This document shows, piece after piece, positions 14,356-21,766 of a stretch of DNA of 34,844 bases. Made by a program: the position numbers and the translations under genes. The DNA is taken from assembly GCA_039193195.1 (NCBI GenBank), contig JBCCWS010000055.1, positions 1 through 34,844 on the forward strand. The letters run 5' to 3'. Source of the DNA: Pseudomonadota bacterium (GTDB lineage Bacteria > Pseudomonadota > Gammaproteobacteria > Steroidobacterales > JBCBZW01). The notes under the pieces are model-generated. The model had not been told where the DNA came from. It worked only from the letters and a program-made list of their open reading frames with translations, and made no database searches. Each line of letters starts with the position of its first letter. The first letter of the stretch is position 1.

Positions 14356-17300
14356 CTAAATCTGAACTCGGGCACAACGAAAGCCCAGGTTGTCGAAGCG
14401 GCTAGACGGGTCGACCGCAAGGCGGGAGGCACAGCGCACGTCGCGCGCTCGATCCGCCCAGGACCCGCCCCGGAAGACGCGGGCGTCGCCGGCGCTCGGT
14501 CCCTCGGGATCTTGCGCAGGGCCGTCGGAGTAAGCGCCATTCCAATCCCCACACCACTCCCAGACATTGCCGAGCATGTCATGCAGCCCCCACGCATTCG
14601 CCTGTTTCAGCCTCACAACACGAGTACCCGCCTGCTTAAACTCGTGCTGCCTGTGCGGCCAGTGGCGCGCGCTCTCGCCACGCTTCAGGTCAAAGTCGAC
14701 GCCGGAGTTACCCCCGTACCACGCGATTGCATCGAGCGCCGGGGCGTTGTTCTCGCCGAGCACTTCCATTGGACCGGTGTAGATGGCGCCACGGGTGCCC
14801 GCACGACACGCGTACTCCCATTGCGCTTCGGTGGGCAACCGCAACGCCAACTCCGTAGCGTCATTCATCCGCTCGAGAAAATCCTGACAGTCCTCCCATG
14901 ACACGGAATCCACCGGCCGCGTCGGGGATGTAAACCGAGCGGGATTCTTCCCTACCACGACGCTCCATAGGGCTTGAGTAACCGGCGTATCGAACAGCCA
15001 GTATCCCTGCGTGATGCCCACCAGATGCTGAAGTTCGTCGTCAAACCTGCCGGGTTCGTCGGCGGGGGACCCCATAAGGAACTGCCCTGGAGGTATCCAG
15101 CGCATCCGTTGCGTCACGTGCGGGCGGGCCGCGAGCTCGTGCAGGGGTGCGTCGACAACCAACTGCGCAGCGCCTCTATTCCCCAGCAACGTAAACTCCG
15201 CCCAGAGACCGAACCGATCTCGGCCGAAGGCGCTCGCCCACTCCGGGCGACGGATCGAGCGCAGCGTCAAGTCCGCCTCGCTGGAGTGGAGGCGTAGCGC
15301 CCCCGCGTTGGCGAGATCGAACTGGTGCTTTCGGCGCAGATCGAGGCGCTCGTAGGCGGTCGCGGTCGCTCCGGCACGTCGCCTGGACCGCTCCGCAGTC
15401 CGCTCCGGCCTGCGCGCCTTCACGGGCACCGGTTTGCTGCTGGGCTCCGCCCCGGGTTGAACTCGGGCACAACGAAAGCCCAGGTAGGCGGAGCGGAGAG
15501 ACGGGTCGTACGCAGCGCGGGAGGCACAGCGCACGTGGCGCGCTCGAAGCGCCCAGGACCCGCCCCGGAGGACGCGGGCGACGCCGGCGCTCGGACCGGT
15601 AGGATCGATGGCGGGCGCCTGCGTGTAGGCGTCACCACCGTAGTCAGCGCACCATTCCCAGACGTTGCCGAGCGTGTCGAATAGCCCCCAAGGATTAGCA
15701 CCCCTCTCGCGCACGACTCTCGAACCCGCTCGCTCAAACGCGTACTGCTTGTTCGGCCACTCTGCAGGGTCCAACCAAGGGTCACTCTCGCTCCGAAGGC
15801 CCACCTCCCCGAGTTCAAAGCCCACTCCGCTGTTCCCCCCATACCACGCAACCGAATCCAAGGCTGGCGCGTTGTTCTCCCCCAGTAATTCGATCGGTCC
15901 ACTCCAAAGTGCCGTCTGAGTGCCCGCGCGGCAGGCGTACTCCCACTGCGCCTCGGTGGGCAAGGTCAGCGCCATATCGGGCACGGCATCGTTTAATCGA
16001 TCCATGAAGGCCTGACAATCGTCCCAGCTCACCCGCTCCACAGGTCGCTCGGGCGAGGGGAAGCGGGACGGGTTCTCGCCCATCACCAACTGCCAGAGCC
16101 CTTGCGTCACCGGCGTGTCGAACAACCAGAAGCCGCGCGTCAGCGCCACGCGATGACGGGGGCCTTCGTCATCAAGACGCCCCGGCTCATCTTCAGGTGA
16201 CCCCATGGTGAACTCGCCGGGGGACATCCACCGCAGTGTTTGTAAGACGCAATCGTTAGCATCGTCGCCTGGGCGTGCCGTACACAGGGTGTTCTCTAAA
16301 CGCCTAAACGCGACGGTAACCCATGGGGTTTCGAACTCATCCCAGCCCCATTGCCAAGCCCAGGCGGGCGGGGTCGAGCGCCAAAATCTCGGCACTCGCC
16401 CCACCCGCAGACGCTTTCCGCGCAACGCGAGACGCCCGATCGGACTAGCGTGCGGGTGAGCCGTACTATCCAACGGCCGCAGCACTACGGCCGCGTCTTC
16501 TTGTAACAAGTCGACCTCAGACACCACATCGGACTCGGTAGGGGCCGTGACCCGCGGGTCCGGCACGTAGGCAGGCTCGTAGTCGGGATCGTGCTGATGT
16601 AGCACGCGATCCATGCGCTGCAGGGCGAGGCCCACCTCCGCATCGTCGAGCACGGCCTGCGGCAGTTGGTCCGCCATTTGCGACCACCAATTGCGCACCG
16701 CGCCTTGCCATGCACTATCGCGCCCATCCCCCTCCGTCACCGTGGCACTCAACGCGATGAGCGTCGCCCGAGCACGCTTCAGCGTGGCTGCATCGATCAG
16801 TGAGCGATTTCCCGGTTCCAACGCGACGAGCTCCGCCGCCAAGACCTCTGGCGACAGCGTCGCGTGCCAGCGTGACGCGATGTCGATAGCGTCTTGGCGT
16901 AGGCGCTGCGCCCGCGCGGCGAAGGCGGCTTGCGCCGCCTGAGGGTTGGCCCTCGATAGAGTGGCAGCCTCGCTGTGGGGGCTCGCCACGCGCGGGTGCT
17001 GCCAGCACTTCGCTTCCAGAGCCGCATCGGGATGGCACTGCATCCGCAACTCGCGCAGCAGGCCCGGCTCCACGCGCGCAAACGGCGCCAGCAGCGCCAT
17101 CAGTTCCTCAATACACGCCTGGTCATCGGCGCCGTCGCTCGCCAGTCGCAATTGTTGCCAGGGCACGATAGTGAACTGCTGCGCTAGCATCGCAGGCACC
17201 CGGGGCATCAGTCCGGGGAACAGCACGACGGGGCGCGCGTGGTGCTCCTTCCAATACCGTGCCCACCGGCACCAGGCCGCGATGAGAGGCGCAGGATCCG

Positions 17301-18078
17301 TCGTGCTGAGCAAGCCAAGGTCTGTCAGTGCGAGCACCGTCTCGCCTGCTGCAGGCTGGTGATGGCTGTTCCCAGGTTGAGTAGGGTCCATCATCCGCGC
17401 GTAGCGATGCTCCGTGATGACGCGCGAAAGCCCCGTGGGCGGCAAGATGCGCCGAAGGGTCTCCCAAAGCACGTCCTGATCACGCCAATACGGGGTGAGC
17501 CGCGTACTGCGATCGAGCACCACGTGCAATCGACTGCTCCAACCGACGCGGCGGCGACGAGGCATGCGGTGGAGTATTCGCCCGTCACACTGCGCTTTCA
17601 CCACTTGCGGTACGTCCAGTTCACGGCTGTGGCGATACCGACTGAGGGCGGCACGCAAACGTGGATGAAGCGCTTGCCACGTCTCGATGGGAGGCGCCGA
17701 AGGGGGTGTTTCCCTAACGGGCGTCAAGCTAAAGGCTTCGGTTGGGGTGGCCACCTCTGGGAGCGGCGCGGCTGACTCGTATCGCTCCAGCAGCCAAAAA
17801 CGCGTGGGTTCGAGCTCGCTTGTCGGGATCTTTAGGGGGCTTTGCGCCTTTCGCTTGCTCTTGGCCGCCGGTGATGTGGCTCGTGAAAGCGCTAGTTCGT
17901 CGGTATCGCCCTCGCCAGATCGATCTCCATCAAGGACCGCTGGACGCGCGTATGTATACCCGAGCAGCGATGCGGCATCCTCGGCGCAAGCGCCTGCCTC
18001 CAGTATCCGAAGCAACTCCCCGCGCGATACCGGCTGAGTATTGAGCGCCCGTTTACTCACCTGCCGGCCCGGGCACAC
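14356..18078 (-). CDS. vWA-like protein with two tandem FGE-like variable domains, DGR target 1 (carries VR2 and VR3)
   Basis: A 1240-residue protein. Residues 1-180 are polar, probably linker-like. Residues about 181-330 look like a divergent vWA domain (RLHVVLDRSTRLTPYW with a metal-site-like DxS; VLALTDLGLL; ARPVVLFPGL). A helical region follows to about 520. FGE-like domain 1 (about 612-874) ends in VR2; after a basic linker (KARRPERTAERSRRRAG) domain 2 (about 990-1240) ends in VR3. Each is preceded by a related motif (PAWAWQWGWDEF; PEWASAFGRDRFGLWAEF) and has LPTEAQWEYACRAGT, LGNVWEWC and RGGSW. The start is GTG 18078, with GGAG about 5 nt upstream, overlapping the MoxR gene by 26 nt; GTG 18060 is an alternative. 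The operon order MoxR then vWA suggests the ATPase acts on this protein. The twin hypervariable tips probably bind ligand. The active-site cysteine pair of FGE is incomplete in both domains. Confidence 0.9.
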   Translation of the reverse strand: MCPGRQVSKRALNTQPVSRGELLRILEAGACAEDAASLLGYTYARPAVLDGDRSGEGDTDELALSRATSPAAKSKRKAQSPLKIPTSELEPTRFWLLERYESAAPLPEVATPTEAFSLTPVRETPPSAPPIETWQALHPRLRAALSRYRHSRELDVPQVVKAQCDGRILHRMPRRRRVGWSSRLHVVLDRSTRLTPYWRDQDVLWETLRRILPPTGLSRVITEHRYARMMDPTQPGNSHHQPAAGETVLALTDLGLLSTTDPAPLIAAWCRWARYWKEHHARPVVLFPGLMPRVPAMLAQQFTIVPWQQLRLASDGADDQACIEELMALLAPFARVEPGLLRELRMQCHPDAALEAKCWQHPRVASPHSEAATLSRANPQAAQAAFAARAQRLRQDAIDIASRWHATLSPEVLAAELVALEPGNRSLIDAATLKRARATLIALSATVTEGDGRDSAWQGAVRNWWSQMADQLPQAVLDDAEVGLALQRMDRVLHQHDPDYEPAYVPDPRVTAPTESDVVSEVDLLQEDAAVVLRPLDSTAHPHASPIGRLALRGKRLRVGRVPRFWRSTPPAWAWQWGWDEFETPWVTVAFRRLENTLCTARPGDDANDCVLQTLRWMSPGEFTMGSPEDEPGRLDDEGPRHRVALTRGFWLFDTPVTQGLWQLVMGENPSRFPSPERPVERVSWDDCQAFMDRLNDAVPDMALTLPTEAQWEYACRAGTQTALWSGPIELLGENNAPALDSVAWYGGNSGVGFELGEVGLRSESDPWLDPAEWPNKQYAFERAGSRVVRERGANPWGLFDTLGNVWEWCADYGGDAYTQAPAIDPTGPSAGVARVLRGGSWALRARHVRCASRAAYDPSLRSAYLGFRCARVQPGAEPSSKPVPVKARRPERTAERSRRRAGATATAYERLDLRRKHQFDLANAGALRLHSSEADLTLRSIRRPEWASAFGRDRFGLWAEFTLLGNRGAAQLVVDAPLHELAARPHVTQRMRWIPPGQFLMGSPADEPGRFDDELQHLVGITQGYWLFDTPVTQALWSVVVGKNPARFTSPTRPVDSVSWEDCQDFLERMNDATELALRLPTEAQWEYACRAGTRGAIYTGPMEVLGENNAPALDAIAWYGGNSGVDFDLKRGESARHWPHRQHEFKQAGTRVVRLKQANAWGLHDMLGNVWEWCGDWNGAYSDGPAQDPEGPSAGDARVFRGGSWADRARDVRCASRLAVDPSSRFDNLGFRCARVQI
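14363..14497 (-). repeat. DGR variable repeat VR3 (C-terminal FGE domain)
   Basis: A 135-nt segment aligned without gaps to the TR. It has 12 internal substitutions, all at TR adenines, plus the shared 3'-edge C-to-T difference. At the 11 core codons it encodes D R D S L V D S F D N (TR: N Q N Y N N D N N D N), and one more changed codon turns Ile into Phe before RGGSW. It encodes residues 1194-1239 and ends 4 nt before the stop codon. Confidence 0.95.
15442..15452 (-). other. Short hairpin downstream of VR2
   Basis: A 4-bp stem (15442-15445 with 15449-15452) with a tcc loop starts 5 nt past the VR2 edge, inside the coding sequence (linker encoding Gly-Ala-Glu-Pro). It is weak, but the same loop at the same kind of position as the VR3 hairpin suggests a homing-related element compatible with translation. 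Confidence 0.3.
15458..15592 (-). repeat. DGR variable repeat VR2 (internal FGE domain)
   Basis: A 135-nt segment aligned without gaps to the TR. It has 16 internal substitutions, all at TR adenines, plus the shared 3'-edge difference. At the 11 core codons it encodes L R H S A Y D L S A Y, and two upstream codons also changed (Asp to Val and Ile to Leu). It encodes residues 829-874 in the middle of the 1240-residue protein, so any stop codon created here would remove the whole second FGE domain including VR3. Confidence 0.95.
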
Positions 18079-19036
18079 CTAGCTCCGTGGATGGAGAGCC
18101 TAGGAAGAACCCGGCGATCTTGCCCAGTCGCGCCAAACGGGCCTCTTCCGTCTGATCGAGTTCGCGCAGGGCACGCAGGATGTCGATGTACTGCGCTTGG
18201 CCTGGCAGCGGGTAGCGGGCGATGTTCTTCGCCGCGATGCGATCGTCGGTGGTGAGCCGGGCGGCCGCTTCGTACACCGGCTTCGTGAGCTCATCGCCAA
18301 AGTGGGCTTCGCCTCGATTCACGAGATACAGCTCGAATTCCGCGCGCTGGCGCGGCAACTCGGGCACCGACATGGTGAGGCTCAAGCACCGGCGCAAAAA
18401 CGCTGTTGGCAAACTTCGCTCTTCGTTGGTGGTAATGATCACCAACGGCAACTCGCCCTCGATCGTGACCGTCCGGTAGCCGGGCGGTTGGAAGCACCCT
18501 GAACCTAAGGCTTCCAACAGCCCGTTCGGAACGTCCGGCTCTCCCTTGTCGATCTCGTCGATGAGCACGACCCACCCTGCCTTCGCTTGCGCGTCGTCAA
18601 GCACGTACTCGGCCCCGCCCAGCCGCTTCTTGGCGTCTTCCCAGTCGAAGGCCCACCACAGCGCGCCCGGTCGCAGGAATTTTTCCATCTGCAACTCCGC
18701 GTTGACCTCTTTAGGCGCCTTCTTTAAGGCCCCGAGCACTTGAGCGTGGGCCAAGCGAGTGACGGCGTCGTAGTGATAGAGCAGGTCGCGCGACTCCGTG
18801 CGCGCGTCCACCACATGGGAGATGAACGCTCTTCCCAACGCCACCGCGGCTGCCCGGGCCAGCTGGCTCTTCCCGATCCCGGGTTCACCGCGCAGCAGTA
18901 GGGGGCGGTTGGCGGCGAGGGCGGCGTTGACGGCGGCGATGCTCGGCGCGTCGAACTCGTGCACTGATGCTCGTTGCTTGCCGACGGCGGGGAGTGGGAG
19001 GCGCTCGTGGGGATTGTGTTCGATGAACCGTTTCAT
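18053..19036 (-). CDS. MoxR-type AAA+ ATPase
   Basis: A 327-residue ATPase. It has a Walker A motif GEPGIGKS (50-57), Walker B VVLIDEID (156-163), a sensor-1-like IITTNEER (200-207) and an arginine-finger-like FLRRC (213-217), so it should hydrolyse ATP. MoxR ATPases typically work with vWA-domain partners as chaperones or remodellers, and the next gene encodes a vWA-like protein. The ATG overlaps the preceding SEFIR gene's stop as ATGA, and its own end overlaps the next gene by 26 nt. No ribosome-binding site is visible, so translation is coupled. Three overlapping genes imply a stoichiometric complex. The role as signal transducer of a conflict system follows from family knowledge and context, not direct evidence. 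Confidence 0.9.
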   Translation of the reverse strand: MKRFIEHNPHERLPLPAVGKQRASVHEFDAPSIAAVNAALAANRPLLLRGEPGIGKSQLARAAAVALGRAFISHVVDARTESRDLLYHYDAVTRLAHAQVLGALKKAPKEVNAELQMEKFLRPGALWWAFDWEDAKKRLGGAEYVLDDAQAKAGWVVLIDEIDKGEPDVPNGLLEALGSGCFQPPGYRTVTIEGELPLVIITTNEERSLPTAFLRRCLSLTMSVPELPRQRAEFELYLVNRGEAHFGDELTKPVYEAAARLTTDDRIAAKNIARYPLPGQAQYIDILRALRELDQTEEARLARLGKIAGFFLGSPSTELGVPGPAGE

Positions 19037-21102
19037 GATTTGACAACGTATATCTTAGTGAGATTCCTGATCAAGACGGCGTCTTCGGCCTCGCGAGTCA
19101 CATCCACGGGGAGCGCGAGGAACATGATCATTGGGAATTCCTGCTTGAGGCGCTCGATGAGCGCCAGGGTCTGGCTCAGCCGCTCCTTCTGCACCGGCAC
19201 CAGCAAATAGTACGTTTCACCAGCAGTAGATAGATTGGCGAGGATCTTCTTGGAGTACGCTAAGCGCTCGGACTCCACGTCGACGCGTCGAGGAATCCGT
19301 GCTCGCGACACGATGACCTTCCCGAACAGCTTGACCAGCTCTTCTTCGCTGGGAGGCGGATACTTGTTCTCGAAGTGCTTAGCGAACGCTTCGGCGAACC
19401 CCTTCCCTTCCGGATCTATGCCGGAGGTCGGGACGCCAGGTAGGGCGAGGTCTCCCTCGGGCGGGCGACCGTCGTCGAAAAAGCGCAACTCCATCGGGCG
19501 ACCATCGAAGGCGGCCATGAGCGCCTCAGCCGTGGTCGCTGTACCGACATCGGCATCGGTGAGCGCCTCACCGCCCACCGTATGATTCAGACGCATGGCG
19601 TGCGACACGGCTTTGTCGGCGAGCGCCGGGAGGGCGTAGTTGACGATTTTGCGCAGATCATCAAGCGCCTCCGGGCGTTTGCCATCGATGAGGCGTGAGG
19701 AGAGCGTCGCGAATAGCTTCGTGAGCTCCGGTTGGCTTCTCACCAGCAGCTCATTCGCCATCGCCTCGTCGGTGCTGACCTGCAGCTCGGTCATCAATAG
19801 CGCTTTCAGTGGTTCCGCGGCCGCCCCCAGCACGGTCTCCAAGCCTCCCCGAATCGCAAGTTGGGGCTCCGCCCCATCGATGCCCAGTTGCGCTTGCCAC
19901 GCGTCCTGACAGAGATAGCCCGCTAGCGGCGCCCAAAGCAGCCCGTCCTCTGACTGACGCGCGTGGACGATCCCCACCAGGTGCGACCCACTCATGATCG
20001 GTCCGCCAGCAACGGCCCCTAGGTCGGTGGGCAAGTCGGCAAGCTCCGAGAGGTCTTCGCCGAACGCTCCGATGGCAACGGCTTGATCGCCTTCTTGCTG
20101 GGTGAGCACGGCCCAGGGGGCGCCGACGCGGGCAGGTGGCCCACACATGGCAAAACGCTTGACTAGCGTCTTGCAGGACGCCCTAAGTAAGACTAGGCGA
20201 GAACCATCATTTGGCACCCAGGCCACAGTGAATGGTTGCTCACGCAAGCCCCCAGCCTCTCCCCATTTCAACTCGCCGGTATCGCCTGCCTTGATCTCAG
20301 CGGGGCCGCTGGGCGTCGTCGTGAGGAGCAAGTCCTCCGCGACCGGGACCGCGAGGTGAGGAGGATGAGAGAAGCCCCAAGCCACCTGAGCGAGGCATGG
20401 GAAGCCCTCGACGCGTGGAATAGGTGAATCGAACTCATGGGTGGGTCCGCCGTCTGCGCCCTCCTCTGCCGAGTCGAACGCTGCTGCCACCGACACGGCA
20501 TCGGCGTCAGGTCCTGAGCCCGATGATTCCTCACTCTGGAACGCACCAGTCGCGGCGGTGTATTCGGGCGTCAGCGCAGTGGCGGGTGCCGGACCTACTT
20601 CGGGGCCAGACGGCACCTGATCGAGAAGGCGCTGCTTGAGTCGCTCCCATTCGGCCTCGAAGCGATCGTTCTGAGTGAGATCAACATGATCTCGGCTAAC
20701 GACGTACGTTGGAAAAGCGTCCCGCCATGTGCCTCGGCCAATCGCCGTCACTATTGGCCAGCGCCTATCAGCGCCGTCCGTGAACAACTGAGCGGTAAGC
20801 AGGCCCGACTCCCAGCCAGACCCGGTGACCCGCTCCCGCGACTCCATCGCATGCACTTTGTCGCGGTACTGCGGCGAACCGATCATCAGGACGCGGTCCG
20901 CGTCGCGCACCCACCGATTCATGAACGATGGGATGTCTTGGTCGCCGAGGTCCCATCGGTCCAGTATGGCGTGGATTCCCTCACGGCGCAGACGTGTGGC
21001 CACGCTGGCGACCCAGGCTTTGTAGGGTTCGCTCTCCCAGGCGTAACTGATGAATATTTTGATGTTCCGCGGCACGTCCGTCAGCTCCCCGTCGCCATCC
21101 AC
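19033..21102 (-). CDS. SEFIR/TIR-like protein with a degenerate trypsin-like domain
   Basis: A 689-residue protein. Residues about 13-160 form a SEFIR-type (TIR-superfamily) domain: IKIFISYAWESEPYKAWV, GIHAILDRWDLGDQDIPSFM, ADRVLMIGSPQY and a GSGWESGLLTAQLF segment. After an acidic linker, residues about 235-400 resemble a trypsin-like fold (LGAVAGGPIMSGSHLVGIVHA), but Ala replaces the catalytic Ser of GDSGGP and the TAAH histidine motif is replaced by LTTTPSG. The C-terminal 280 residues are helical then alpha/beta and unrecognised. They may be the partner domain of MoxR/vWA ternary systems. The start is GTG 21102; a GTG at 21075 with GGGGAG 9 nt upstream is an alternative. It is the first gene of the three-gene operon. 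SEFIR/TIR domains in such systems often cleave NAD or mediate assembly, so effector or adaptor is likely. Confidence 0.8.
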   Translation of the reverse strand: MDGDGELTDVPRNIKIFISYAWESEPYKAWVASVATRLRREGIHAILDRWDLGDQDIPSFMNRWVRDADRVLMIGSPQYRDKVHAMESRERVTGSGWESGLLTAQLFTDGADRRWPIVTAIGRGTWRDAFPTYVVSRDHVDLTQNDRFEAEWERLKQRLLDQVPSGPEVGPAPATALTPEYTAATGAFQSEESSGSGPDADAVSVAAAFDSAEEGADGGPTHEFDSPIPRVEGFPCLAQVAWGFSHPPHLAVPVAEDLLLTTTPSGPAEIKAGDTGELKWGEAGGLREQPFTVAWVPNDGSRLVLLRASCKTLVKRFAMCGPPARVGAPWAVLTQQEGDQAVAIGAFGEDLSELADLPTDLGAVAGGPIMSGSHLVGIVHARQSEDGLLWAPLAGYLCQDAWQAQLGIDGAEPQLAIRGGLETVLGAAAEPLKALLMTELQVSTDEAMANELLVRSQPELTKLFATLSSRLIDGKRPEALDDLRKIVNYALPALADKAVSHAMRLNHTVGGEALTDADVGTATTAEALMAAFDGRPMELRFFDDGRPPEGDLALPGVPTSGIDPEGKGFAEAFAKHFENKYPPPSEEELVKLFGKVIVSRARIPRRVDVESERLAYSKKILANLSTAGETYYLLVPVQKERLSQTLALIERLKQEFPMIMFLALPVDVTREAEDAVLIRNLTKIYVVKS

Positions 21103-21766
21103 GACTGCTGTCCATGATACTCGGCGGCAGCCAGGAGCAGCAAAACGCGCGGCACTCCATCGTTAGCCCACCTTTACGAATAGCGTAGTGTGCGATCCAC
21201 CGCTGAGATCGCGGGCTCGGGCAGCATCCGCAACAGATGCGGGGGGCGCTGGAAATTCGCGCTACAACTGCCCTTCGCCCGGGCTCCAATGCCCTGAATA
21301 CGGTGCCGGAGCGTGACCTTGTGGCACTCGCGAACGCACTCATTCACCCAAGTCGCTGGTAAACCTCCAAGCAAGCGGGAGGTCAGTCTGTTGATGACGA
21401 TGAGCTACTGACGGCACTGCGCACGCTGAAGGAGCGGCGAGCTATCACGAGAGGGCCGGTCTACTGCCCGCCTCGCTGAGCTACGCCTGCCCCTCGCCGC
21501 GCCCCAGGCCACGTCCCAATGGAACAGACCGTCTGACGGCAGCGCGGTAGCGACAAGCTCAGATGCGTAAACCGTATCGCTCAAACCATGGGTGGTAAGA
21601 AAGGCGAGAAAATCGTAGTGTCGAGTGCTCGACGCGATTGGCACGCGTGCGCAGCGTGCGGAGGCGATAAACTGTACGTTGGACGACGTCCTTCGACTGA
21701 GGATGTCTGGCTGGGCGCCGCAGCGCTGCCACCTCAGGGCGCTCCCCCGAGGCGGCAGCTGTCTCG
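21103..21766. other. Gene-poor gap between the SEFIR-MoxR-FGE operon and the caspase-like gene
   Basis: These 664 bp contain only short open frames (up to about 80 codons) on both strands, with no ribosome-binding site or family motif that I recognise. The part next to 21102 must hold the promoter of the three-gene operon, and the part next to 21766 the 3' end of the caspase transcript. A decayed gene is possible but cannot be shown. Confidence 0.5.

Larger units (their letters stand above)
11423..18078 (-). mobile_element. Diversity-generating retroelement: two target genes, three VRs, HRDC accessory, RT, one TR
   Basis: In coding order (high to low coordinates) the cassette is: vWA-FGE-FGE target with VR2 and VR3, HRDC-type accessory gene, reverse transcriptase, TR, then a second FGE-like target with VR1. 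In DGRs the RT copies the TR RNA with errors at adenines, and the mutagenised cDNA replaces the VR (mutagenic homing). All required parts are visible, and the VR/TR differences have the expected adenine bias, so the system has been active. There is no Avd-type four-helix-bundle gene; the HRDC protein takes that position. The element has no transposase or integrase of its own. Confidence 0.95.

Noticed and set aside
11430-15592. The repeated 135-nt segments as a CRISPR array or simple gene duplication
   Set aside because: There are only four copies, irregularly spaced and mostly inside genes, and differences between them are confined to template adenines, which neither explanation predicts.
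14356-18078. Annotation of the large protein as a sulfatase-modifying enzyme
   Set aside because: No sulfatase gene is nearby, the first catalytic cysteine is missing, and the supposed active-site region is hypermutated.
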